From: an uncultured cyanobacterium
GTDB lineage: Bacteria; Cyanobacteriota; Cyanobacteriia; CACIAM-69d
Direction of reading: 5' to 3'
Assembly (NCBI GenBank): GCA_937883785.1
Contig: CALGDE010000167.1
Coordinates: 1-64,000, forward strand
Length of the DNA: 64,000 nucleotides
Part shown: piece by piece, positions 45,522 through 53,627 of the stretch
Layout of the letters: each line of letters starts with the position of its first letter
Numbering within the stretch: the first letter of the stretch is position 1
Notes under the pieces: model-generated
What the model was told of the DNA's origin: nothing
What the model saw: only the letters and a program-made list of their open reading frames with translations
Database searches by the model: none
Made by a program: the position numbers and the translations under genes

Positions 45522-46004
45522 ATGGTTTGGGGAGTTAAGTCGATTACGGGACCCGTCGCTATTGCGGTGGCGATCGCCCTCGTAGGATGCGAAAGCAAGG
45601 TTGCCCAATGCAACAAGCTGATTGAGGTGGTTAACCAAGGTCAAACGATTAGCCAGAATATCCAAGGCACCGATGCTGCCACGATGGAAAAGCTGTCGAC
45701 GGATTTGCAGGGGCTATCTGAGCAAATCCAGGCTGTTGAGCTGGAAGACGAAACCTTGGTGGGCTTCCGCGATCGCTTTGTGAAGATTTATCAGGATCTT
45801 GGGGGCGCAGCTCAGAAAGTGGGCGGTGCTTTGGCGTCGTTGAACGACATTAAGCCCAATGAAGAGGGGGTCGAGAAGGCTAAGCAGTTACAAACGGACG
45901 TGGAGGAAGCCAGCAAAGTGGGCGACCAAGCCGCTAAGGATGAGGACACATTGGTTAAGGAAGTGAATAACTACTGTGGCGGCACCGCTCCTGAAGGTGG
46001 CTAA
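45522..46004 (+). CDS. Small lipoprotein of unknown function
   Basis: 160 aa. A hydrophobic segment with the lipobox LVGC (Cys about residue 23) indicates a lipid-anchored periplasmic protein. The rest is helical: QCNKLIEVVNQGQTISQNIQ, FRDRFVKIYQDLGGAAQKVGGAL, ending EVNNYCGGT. A second Cys near the start (AQCNK) and one near the end (NNYC) may pair. It is a conserved-looking cyanobacterial type, but its function is unknown. A strong terminator follows. Confidence 0.75.
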   Translation: MVWGVKSITGPVAIAVAIALVGCESKVAQCNKLIEVVNQGQTISQNIQGTDAATMEKLSTDLQGLSEQIQAVELEDETLVGFRDRFVKIYQDLGGAAQKVGGALASLNDIKPNEEGVEKAKQLQTDVEEASKVGDQAAKDEDTLVKEVNNYCGGTAPEGG

Positions 46005-46035
46005 CGTTAACAAGTTGACGGGGCAATAAGCCAAC

Positions 46036-46088
46036 AAAAATAACCGACAGTGAATGCCCTTGCCTTGAAACACTGTCGGTTATTTTTT
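46036..46088 (+). terminator. Intrinsic terminator after small lipoprotein gene
   Basis: AAAAATAACCGACAGTG and CACTGTCGGTTATTTTTT are perfectly complementary over about 17 bp with an 18-base loop, ending in a T-run. Confidence 0.93.
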
Positions 46089-46141
46089 AAAGGGAAGAAC
46101 GTTAAGACAGGATCGACGATTTGGCAGATTTCGGAGATTCG

Positions 46142-46984
46142 GTGGATCGTAACTTGGGCGATCGCCCCAAAAGTCTTTGGTCCCTAAACCAAAGTCAACT
46201 GAATATGCTGAGCCGTTGTCCTCGCCAGTTTCAAGATCAATTTTTAGAGCAGCGATCCCTTCCCGCAAGTCCACAGTTCCATGAGGCAATGGAATGGGGG
46301 CAACGGTTTCATCGCCTTATGGAACGGCATATTCTAGGGTTGCCAATTGAGCCGTGGTTGGCGGGCGATCGCGAGTTGGGTGTGTGTTTCAATGCCTTGC
46401 AACGGTCTTTGGCAAAAACATTTCCCTCCTTTGAAACTTTAACTGGAACCAAGCTTTGTGAACATCGCCGTAGCTTACACATGGGCGATTATTTATTAAC
46501 GGCGATTTATGACGTGCTAATTTTAGAGGAAGAAAGGGGACTAATTATTGATTGGAAAACGGCAGCCTTTCCCCGAAGTCGCACTGACTTAGAAAACGAT
46601 TGGCAAACCAAACTTTACTTGTATTTGCTAGCAGAAACTAGCGTTCAGCCAGTGGAGTCATTGACGATGGTTTATTGGTTTGTGCGCAGCAAAGAATCGT
46701 CGAAGATAATCCCCTCCATGGTGCAGTTTAACTACACTGAAAGCTGGCACCATAAGATTCAAAAAGAACTAGTAAACGTTTTAGAGCACCTAACCCAGTG
46801 GCGTGAAGCTTTCTTAGAAAATAATGTGCCCTTTCCGCAGGACGCTCAAAATAGTGGCTACGGAGACATCCGCGCTAGTGCCCGCAATAAGCCCCTAAAA
46901 GATCTTCCGTCAAGCAATAGTAGACCATCGCTTGAGGTTCCGGCGTGGGACACAATTCCAGCCATTAAGCCTGATAGTTTGTGA
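46142..46984 (+). CDS. Stand-alone RecB-like PD-(D/E)XK nuclease
   Basis: About 280 aa from GTG 46142, which has GGAG 6 nt upstream (TTG 46121 is also possible). The N-terminal LNQSQLNMLSRCPRQFQDQFLEQ is typical of RecB/Cas4-type nucleases. WGQRFHRLMERHILG carries the His motif, and LIIDWKTAAFP with QTKLYLYLLAE gives the D-x-K and QxxxY active-site elements. No four-Cys cluster is present for Cas4-type Fe-S, and no cas genes are near. It may act in recombination or repair with a partner encoded elsewhere. Confidence 0.8.
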   Translation: MDRNLGDRPKSLWSLNQSQLNMLSRCPRQFQDQFLEQRSLPASPQFHEAMEWGQRFHRLMERHILGLPIEPWLAGDRELGVCFNALQRSLAKTFPSFETLTGTKLCEHRRSLHMGDYLLTAIYDVLILEEERGLIIDWKTAAFPRSRTDLENDWQTKLYLYLLAETSVQPVESLTMVYWFVRSKESSKIIPSMVQFNYTESWHHKIQKELVNVLEHLTQWREAFLENNVPFPQDAQNSGYGDIRASARNKPLKDLPSSNSRPSLEVPAWDTIPAIKPDSL

Positions 46985-47022
46985 CGTTAAAATAGTTCTG
47001 AAATTTGTGGATTAGGATGCCG

Positions 47023-47313
47023 ATGAATCTACAAGATGACTCCTTAGATTTAGTCTCAAATTTTTTTAAAATTTTGTCCGATCCAATTCGTCTCAAGATT
47101 CTGTGTGCCTTAGGATCTGAGCCTAAAACGGCGATCGCCCTTAGCTCATCCCTAGGGCTAAAGCCGGCGGAGATTACCCAGCAGCTCAATATCATGGCTC
47201 AGGTTGGAATCGTAAACCGCGATAAATCCGGCAGCAGTATTCACTACGCCATTACTGATAGTAACGTCCTATTCCTTTGCGATATGGTCAGTGATCTTCT
47301 CGTGAATTCCTAA
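47023..47313 (+). CDS. ArsR-family winged-helix regulator
   Basis: 96 aa from ATG 47023, with AGGA 5 nt upstream (an upstream ATG at 47017 is also in frame). The winged helix-turn-helix is visible in FKILSDPIRLKILCALGSEPKTAIALSSSLGLKPAEITQQLNIM. No metal-binding CxC motif occurs in the recognition helix; only two Cys are present (LCAL, FLCDM), so the effector may not be a metal. The pirin gene is convergent. Its DNA target was not found. Confidence 0.85.
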   Translation: MNLQDDSLDLVSNFFKILSDPIRLKILCALGSEPKTAIALSSSLGLKPAEITQQLNIMAQVGIVNRDKSGSSIHYAITDSNVLFLCDMVSDLLVNS

Positions 47314-47347
47314 TGTGAATTAGACAGATTTAGGTTGACCACAAGAA

Positions 47348-47372
47348 AGCTCCCCACCGGAAGAAGGGAGCT
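47348..47372. terminator. Hairpin between the ArsR and pirin genes
   Basis: AGCTCCC and GGGAGCT form a 7-bp stem with an 11-base loop. It is followed by GATACTTTT on the plus strand and TTCTTGT on the minus strand, so it may stop both converging transcripts. Confidence 0.55.
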
Positions 47373-47421
47373 GATACTTTTATCTGGATTGTCAGCGTTA
47401 GTTTTGCTGTATTGCTGTGGG

Positions 47422-48183
47422 CTACATCGCCAGATCGAATAGCAAAATTTCGCTGTCGGACTCTTGAGCAACAATGTCCAACCTGCGGTCAGCGGCTCCA
47501 GGCATTGCGATCGCTGCTCCGTCTCCAACAGCCAACGGCACTAGCTCAGAGGTGTCGGGAGTCTTGATGGCGATCGCCCCCTTGGCCACCTGAAGCCACA
47601 CCTGGCGCGAATCATTAACGGAATAATCCACCGTCTCACCGGCATCGAGCAGCCCGGCATAAAGGCGCACATCTTGGTGAACGGTGATGGGCGGGTTGTC
47701 TCCATCGTCACCGGATACATCACCGGATATGTCGTTGGATGCAATGAGCCGAAGCTTGCCCTGACGCTCCGACCGGGGGAAATAGCGTTCTTCGTAGCTG
47801 GGAGGCAGCGATCGCTGGTTAGGCTGGATCCAAATTTGCAGGAAGTGCACCGGATCCTCAGCGCTGGCGTTGAATTCGCTGTGCAAAATGCCGGTACCAG
47901 CGGACATCCGCTGCACATCCCCAGGGCGCAAAATAGAGCCGTTACCTAGGGTGTCTTTATGCTCCAAAGAACCAGAAAGCACGTAGGTAATGATTTCCAT
48001 GTCCCGATGTCCGTGGGTGTCAAAGCCAGCTCCACCTTGTACCTGGTCTTCATTAATCACCCGCAAACTGCCGTAGCCCATATGGGCAGGGTCGTAGTAG
48101 TGACCAAAGGAAAAACTGTGACGGCTTTGGAGCCAGCCGAAGTTAGCGGAACCGCGATCGCCACCTTTGCGAATCTGAATCAT
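47422..48183 (-). CDS. Pirin family bicupin (YhhW-type)
   Basis: 253 aa. The metal-binding cupin shows FDTHGHRDMEIITYVLSGSLEHKD (H57, H59) and GTGILHSEFN (H101, E103). Such proteins bind Fe or another metal and can have quercetinase activity. The family is usually about 230 aa; the extra length here includes a loop with an in-frame 12-bp duplication (47709-47732; residues SGDVSGD). Start ATG 48183. A TTACTGGGG tandem repeat lies just upstream (48204-48227). Confidence 0.9.
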   Translation of the reverse strand: MIQIRKGGDRGSANFGWLQSRHSFSFGHYYDPAHMGYGSLRVINEDQVQGGAGFDTHGHRDMEIITYVLSGSLEHKDTLGNGSILRPGDVQRMSAGTGILHSEFNASAEDPVHFLQIWIQPNQRSLPPSYEERYFPRSERQGKLRLIASNDISGDVSGDDGDNPPITVHQDVRLYAGLLDAGETVDYSVNDSRQVWLQVAKGAIAIKTPDTSELVPLAVGDGAAIAMPGAADRRLDIVAQESDSEILLFDLAM

Positions 48184-48379
48184 AACTAACCTCTGCCCTT
48201 GATTTACTGGGGCACTTACTGGGGTTTGTTGCTTAAGAAAATTATGATTCAGTTCAATAAAAAAGACAATATATCAATAAAGAGCCTAAGTGTATTCAAT
48301 TTAGAGACAATAAATCTGCCGCGGTAAATTCTTTGAATAGGCTTCACAGCGATCAGAGTTTTTCCAAGCAGAGTTTTGC

Positions 48380-49984
48380 CTAGGAATCGCCAGGGCTTAG
48401 ATTAAATAGAACCACCTGGTGGGTCCAGGCAGGTTCGTTCAAGCTGGTACCTGGAGGGGGGCTGGGGCTGGCGATCACTTCTAAACGACGACGATCAACG
48501 CCGAGATCTTCCAAATAAGACCGAACCGCGATCGCCCGTTGGGATGCTAAAGGACTTTCTGGGCTAGTGCCTTCATTGGGGTGTTGATGACCAATGATTT
48601 CTAGCTGCCACTGGGGATGGGCTTTAAGCTGGTCTGCAATGGGACGCAGTTTATAGGTGAGGTCAGCGGGGAGCACTTCGGCGGATTTTACGTAGAAATA
48701 AATGCGCGTGGCGATCGCCCGAGGCTGTCGTTTTAGCTGATCTTGAACGCCAACTACACCGGGAATTTGCCTAAGCTGCGCCACCAAACGATCCGCAATA
48801 ACGTCCGACTCAACGGTGCCTTCCAAGGTGATACTTTGATTGTCCACAGTGGCACGACTGCGTAAGGCTGCCCCCTCATTGGCGATCGCTAAAAGCTGAT
48901 CCACCTGTTGCTGAATCGCCTGGTCATTGGGAGGCAACTGCACCACCGTCACTTCGTTACGAATGGCGTAGTTGGGGGCAAATTGTTGGGCGACGGTAAA
49001 GGCAGAGGTTTGCAGCGCTGCCGTGGGGACCCGCCCTGACAAAATCACCTCACCATTTTCCACGCGGGATCGCACTCGGTACACCGACAATTCGGGATCC
49101 GTATCCAAGGCGCTGGATAATCGCTGCTGCACCTGGCGATCGCCCCCCGTTACCCAGTGGTGAATCCCCAGCGCCCCTAAAGCAATTACCAAAACAATAA
49201 TTGCCAGCTTAAATTTTGACCATATGCCATCTACTAAAGGAGGCACTTTGGGAGGGGACTGAGGCGGTGGAGCTGCGGGCGCCAGGGCTTCGGGGCGATC
49301 GCCGGTTACCTGTTGTAGCTTTAGCAACGTATTCAGCACCCTTAGCTGAAGGTGCAGCAGTCGTTCAGTGGTATTGCTGACCTTTGAATGGTCAGTGGCG
49401 CTGCGGGCAATAAGGGATCGCGATCGTTGGTAAGACGGCGGTGGTGGTTTTGGTAGCTTTGGCTTTGGCGTTAGCGCCCCTTTTGCCTGGTTACTCACCA
49501 CAACAGAAAGCTGCGGCTGTTCTTCCAGCCATTTGATTTCTAGCTTTTCGGTTTTTGATTGACTTGGTGGAGCGGGAGGAACAGTGTGGGATCCCACTTC
49601 AGATATCTTCGGCGGCGTGTCCTGTGGCGCCCTTTGTAGGGCATTCGGTAAAGTACCCGGTGGAGCATTCGGCGGCGCTGGTGGGGCAAGCGCGGTTTTT
49701 GGCGGTGCTGGAGGCAACTTGGGCGAAGATTTCCCAGGAAGCTTGGGTACGTCAATGGGAGCAGCACTTTTCAAAGGCTGGGACGATTTCTGAGAAGAAC
49801 GCAAATAGCCCTCTGCCGGTACGTCCAAGGCATCAGACAATGCCTGTGAATCCTCCACCTGATCCAAATTCTCAGCCAACAAATCCACCAAATTCGACAG
49901 CAGGTTCATATCTTCAGGAGGAGAGTCACCTGAACTGCCATGATTTAAGGACTGATCGAAAAATTGAGATGAAGAATCTGCCAT
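48380..49984 (-). CDS. BON-BON-OmpA protein with Pro-rich N-terminus
   Basis: 534 aa. Residues 1-190 are Pro/Ala/Ser-rich and likely disordered. A single transmembrane segment lies near 258-275 (FKLAIIVLVIALGALGIHH). Two BON-type domains follow (QVQQRLSSALDTDPELSVYRVRSRVENGEVILSGRV and QQQVDQLLAIANEGAALRSRATVDNQSITLEGTV), then an OmpA-like peptidoglycan-binding domain (residues about 425-525) with IYFYVKSAEV, LEIIGHQHPNEG, SQRAIAVRSYLEDLGVDRRRLEV. It would bridge the plasma membrane and cell wall. It heads the cluster with coiled-coil proteins and an MscS channel. Confidence 0.85.
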   Translation of the reverse strand: MADSSSQFFDQSLNHGSSGDSPPEDMNLLSNLVDLLAENLDQVEDSQALSDALDVPAEGYLRSSQKSSQPLKSAAPIDVPKLPGKSSPKLPPAPPKTALAPPAPPNAPPGTLPNALQRAPQDTPPKISEVGSHTVPPAPPSQSKTEKLEIKWLEEQPQLSVVVSNQAKGALTPKPKLPKPPPPSYQRSRSLIARSATDHSKVSNTTERLLHLQLRVLNTLLKLQQVTGDRPEALAPAAPPPQSPPKVPPLVDGIWSKFKLAIIVLVIALGALGIHHWVTGGDRQVQQRLSSALDTDPELSVYRVRSRVENGEVILSGRVPTAALQTSAFTVAQQFAPNYAIRNEVTVVQLPPNDQAIQQQVDQLLAIANEGAALRSRATVDNQSITLEGTVESDVIADRLVAQLRQIPGVVGVQDQLKRQPRAIATRIYFYVKSAEVLPADLTYKLRPIADQLKAHPQWQLEIIGHQHPNEGTSPESPLASQRAIAVRSYLEDLGVDRRRLEVIASPSPPPGTSLNEPAWTHQVVLFNLSPGDS

Positions 49985-50005
49985 ACACAGAACCGAAATT
50001 TCGGT

Positions 50006-50064
50006 CTACTTGACCTATTGCTACTTGCCCTATCGCTATAGGACCTACTTCTATGTGACCTCTG
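50006..50064. repeat. Four 15-bp degenerate tandem repeats in the OmpA leader
   Basis: CTACTTGACCTATTG, CTACTTGCCCTATCG, CTATAGGACCTACTT and CTATGTGACCTCTG follow one another directly, 22 bp upstream of the BON-OmpA start on its transcript side. The rest of 50065-50443 shows no gene. Confidence 0.75.
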
Positions 50065-50443
50065 TTTAAGGGCATGTCACCAATGGAGAGCCAGATCCCT
50101 GGCGTAAACGGGGTAAACCCCTCGCTAAAACAAAAGAGAGCTGAAACCCTTGCAGCGATCCCCCCTGAAATTCAAATAATGACAGTCCCTATGGATCCTC
50201 AATGGGTCTGCAGTGGAAACTTTACGGAAGGTATTCAACACTCACCTAACAATTCATGAATCTCTATCGCCAATGTATTTACGATTGCGCCTTAGTAACG
50301 TTAATAAATTAATGCTTAGCAGTGCTTTTACGAACAAAAGATAGGGATAGAAAGGGGCTTAAGATCGCCCCTAACATCAGCATAAATAGGAAGGAAAAAT
50401 CCGCTGAATTAGCAACACTAACAACCAGCGCTGGCGATTAACA

Positions 50444-51175
50444 CTAACTGCCGGATAACAGCTTCTCGTCACCATCACCCATATCCTTTAAGGACGGCAC
50501 AAAATCAGTGCCTTTCAGACGCAAGCCCAGCTCGAACAGCATTTCTGCCATATCATCTCGAGCCAATTTCGAATCAGTCATCGACGACATGCGCTTGTCC
50601 AACTCATTAATTAGCGTAGACCGCAGCTCATTCAAATCACCTTGCAGCTTATTTCGCCCTGCCAACATATCGTCTCGCAACGTCGTTGTTTGACGGTCTA
50701 AAGAGTCGTTCAGATTACTTAAATTACCGTTCAGTCGGTTACCTAAAGCATTAATTTGCTCACCAATTTCAGCCCGTTCCCGTTCTTCCTTTTGGGCTAG
50801 GGTCAAAATTTTCTTGTCTGTGGATTCCACAACGCCCTTAACTTCAGCGTAGAAAAGCTGTTTCAAAGCCTCCTCACTGCCGGACAACTTCTTCATCAGA
50901 GCGCTGAGCTGCTGCTGAAGATCCTCGCGATTTTCCTCGTCCTTAGACGCCAGCGCTTTGTTCTTCTTATCGATCGCCTCAAGGGCCGCCTGAAGCTCGC
51001 TGGTGAGCACTTGCTGCACTTCGTCAATGCGACTGCGAGTTTCCTGCTGAAACACCGTTAGGTTGGACTCGAGCTGCCCCATTCGTTCCTGGAGATCCCG
51101 TATCTGAGGTCCCACCAGCACGTCACGAATTTGCTCAATATTGCCCAAGCGATCCTGCAAATTACCAGTTGTCAT
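50444..51175 (-). CDS. Cytoplasmic coiled-coil protein (shared DxLVxP motif)
   Basis: 243 aa, almost wholly helical and charged with heptad patterns (SELQAALEAIDKKNKALASKDEENREDLQQQLSALMKKL and onwards), so a long coiled coil without a transmembrane span. At residues 10-36 is LGNIEQIRDVLVGPQIRDLQERMGQLE, which aligns with residues 183-209 of the larger coiled-coil protein at 53628. The C-terminus DMAEMLFELGLRLKGTDF forms a separate small domain. No known family is recognised. The gap to BON-OmpA is 459 bp and to MscS 261 bp. Confidence 0.75.
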   Translation of the reverse strand: MTTGNLQDRLGNIEQIRDVLVGPQIRDLQERMGQLESNLTVFQQETRSRIDEVQQVLTSELQAALEAIDKKNKALASKDEENREDLQQQLSALMKKLSGSEEALKQLFYAEVKGVVESTDKKILTLAQKEERERAEIGEQINALGNRLNGNLSNLNDSLDRQTTTLRDDMLAGRNKLQGDLNELRSTLINELDKRMSSMTDSKLARDDMAEMLFELGLRLKGTDFVPSLKDMGDGDEKLLSGS

Positions 51176-51436
51176 TTAATTCCTCCTACTTCACCGTGCC
51201 AGTGTAGTTTATTCGGTTCGACTATTTAAACCTTAGATTAACCGCTCAAAATTAGCGGCTTTATTATGGAAATAATGGTCAGGAAAACTTAAATAAATTG
51301 CTTAGCGAGCTACCGTAAAACCAAGTTAATTGACCTGGATTAACGATAGCTTTTGGGACACAGTATCGATTGCCTTTGGACACTTTTAGAAACCTTGTGT
51401 CATGGTGCTGTGTCCTCCAGCTTCAATTTTTCAATA

Positions 51437-53407
51437 TTACGACCCTTTATTTTGGGGCGGTGAGTTATGGCTGGAAGGCTGGTTGGGGCGCTGCACGGAG
51501 AAGGAGGGGGATGGGTTGGACTGAGTGTTGGCCGGCGGGGGAGACGGGGCGACGCGACGAGAGTTGGGACGACCTTGGCGGGGGGACCGACTTTGGCGGG
51601 GCGTAGGCTGGCGCGTGTGTAGGTCCACCTGGAATAGGTTGCCCAGGGGATTGAGCTGGAAGCCAGGGGCAGTGTAATTTTCGGGCAGGTAGCTTTCGGG
51701 GAGGGTGCTGGTGTTGCCGTCCCGTACAGCGGAATAGGTGGGGGAGAGGATTTCGATGCCGGCGACGTTGCATTGGTCTTGAATATTTTGGTGCAGGTCC
51801 GATAGAATCCGCTCCATTTCGTTGGGATGGTTCGTAAAAACCTTCACCTCGTACGCCACAGAAAAGTCCCCTAACCCCACCTGAAAAATTACCGGTGCTG
51901 GATTGCTAATTACGTAATTAGTGGCGATCGCCGCTTTACCGAGTACCTGGTTCACCTCTCGCCAAGGCACGTCATAGCCAAGGGTGATCTGGGTGGCGAA
52001 GGACACGGGCTGTTGAGTTTCGCGAATGGAGGCGCTGTAGTTAATAATGTTGCCGCTAAGGAGGGCAGCGTTGGGGATGGTGATAATGACGTTGTCGAAG
52101 GTGCGCAGCCGGGTTACCAGCAACAGCTTTTCCTCCACGTCCCCCAGCAAGTCACCAAAAGCCACGCGATCGCCCACCTGGAAAGAGCGGGTATAAATCA
52201 AAATAATCCCGGCGACGGCATTGGACATGGCTCCCGTTGATCCCAAGGACACCACCACACCAATCACCAATGACACCCCCTGGAATGCGTCGGAGCCAAA
52301 GCCTGGAAGTAGGGGAAAGCCTAACACCGTGGCTAGGGCAATCAGGAAAAACGCCACCAAACGATAGGTGGGTTTTGCCCATTCTCGATAAAAACCAGGC
52401 AGCTTAATGGCACCGTCGTGCAGCTGCATAAACAGCGGATGTACGGTTTTAAGGGCATAGTGGCACAGGGCAACGATTAGGCAAATGCCAAAAAAGTTGG
52501 GCAGGTACGCAATGGCGGCTTCCCCCGCCTGTTGCAGGGTGCCAGACAGCTGGGACGCTACCACCTGCCGCAGTCCGCGGGTAAAGGGAAACAGCCCTAG
52601 GGCATAGATACCGTAGGCAATAACAGCGGCGGCAAATAGAATGCGCCGCAGCCATTGGAGGGATTGCATGGCGAGGGCGCTGGCTTGGGCCGCCGGCAGC
52701 AGTTGGAGCCCCATCACGGTGAGGGAGGGCAAAAACGGTCCCTTTTCCGGCGGGAATCGTCGATTAACCCGTCTCATTGCTGCTTTCAGCAACAGCCGCA
52801 ACCCCAACAGCAGCAGGGTGGCAATAATCAAACGGGCGATCGCCCAAGCCACATAGCCAAAACTATTTTCCTGACGGTAAATGATCACGCCATTGCGAAT
52901 GGCTTCTAAATACTGGTTGGAAAGGCGATCCAACGTGGTGTTGGTGGCCGTGGCATCCGCCTCCGTCACCACCATTACCGGCAGATCTCCAGCGCGAATG
53001 TAAATCACCTCCCCCTCCCGGGCAGGGGTCAGGCTGTCCACGCTGACTTCCTGGGACTGGGCAAGGGCTTCGATGTTTCGGGTAACCGTTGCGGTGCGAT
53101 CTGGAATGGACTGCACCCCGTATTCCGAAGTAATGAAAAACAATGGCTCGCCGTTTAAACTGACGGGCAAACGGCTAACTTCTGCCGACTCAGTCACCTC
53201 TTCCGTGGTGTCTGAGGGGGTGTCCTGGGCAGAGTCAGCGTCTTGGGCCCAACTGGGAACCGTTGAGGTTAGCAGGCTCCATAGGGCAATGGTGCACGCC
53301 ACGACCCCAAACCACCGAAATCGCCGTCGCCAAAGGGTAACGGAAAGCCCTTTGAGTCCTTTAAGCCCTCGGAACTTTACAAAAGGGGACTGCTGCCACC
53401 AAATCAT
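51437..53407 (-). CDS. MscS-family mechanosensitive channel
   Basis: About 656 aa from ATG 53407, with GGGGGTG 5 nt upstream. A signal peptide (WFGVVACTIALWSLLTSTVPSWAQ) leads to a periplasmic domain (residues about 40-190), then several transmembrane segments. The pore-lining TM3 is Gly/Ala-rich (VSLVIGVVVSLGSTGAMSNAVAGIILIYTRSFQVGDRVAFGDLLGDVEE), and the MscS beta domain and cytosolic vestibule follow. The last 100 residues are Pro/Ser/Asn-rich. It releases solutes on hypo-osmotic shock. The neighbours suggest a cell-envelope cluster. Confidence 0.9.
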   Translation of the reverse strand: MIWWQQSPFVKFRGLKGLKGLSVTLWRRRFRWFGVVACTIALWSLLTSTVPSWAQDADSAQDTPSDTTEEVTESAEVSRLPVSLNGEPLFFITSEYGVQSIPDRTATVTRNIEALAQSQEVSVDSLTPAREGEVIYIRAGDLPVMVVTEADATATNTTLDRLSNQYLEAIRNGVIIYRQENSFGYVAWAIARLIIATLLLLGLRLLLKAAMRRVNRRFPPEKGPFLPSLTVMGLQLLPAAQASALAMQSLQWLRRILFAAAVIAYGIYALGLFPFTRGLRQVVASQLSGTLQQAGEAAIAYLPNFFGICLIVALCHYALKTVHPLFMQLHDGAIKLPGFYREWAKPTYRLVAFFLIALATVLGFPLLPGFGSDAFQGVSLVIGVVVSLGSTGAMSNAVAGIILIYTRSFQVGDRVAFGDLLGDVEEKLLLVTRLRTFDNVIITIPNAALLSGNIINYSASIRETQQPVSFATQITLGYDVPWREVNQVLGKAAIATNYVISNPAPVIFQVGLGDFSVAYEVKVFTNHPNEMERILSDLHQNIQDQCNVAGIEILSPTYSAVRDGNTSTLPESYLPENYTAPGFQLNPLGNLFQVDLHTRQPTPRQSRSPRQGRPNSRRVAPSPPPANTQSNPSPSFSVQRPNQPSSHNSPPQNKGS

Positions 53408-53627
53408 GAAACACCCCCGTAACATAGAATACGGCCACAAAAAAATTATAGTCTCGGAATTCGAAAGTCCAGAAACGGCTTCAACAATGAGCTTCAGGAA
53501 ACAAGCCGCAGGAGTCGGGGCAGACGCCGACTGGTCAATTGCGTTTAGGCTTAAGGAAGCTTAGGAAAGCTCCAGAAAAATTTGGTTTTTGCTTTCTCCA
53601 TGCTCGCCCGTCTATCCAACGTCGTTT

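Noticed and set aside
50074-50259. 61-aa frame in the OmpA-coiled-coil gap
   Set aside because: No ribosome site and no conserved features; probably chance.
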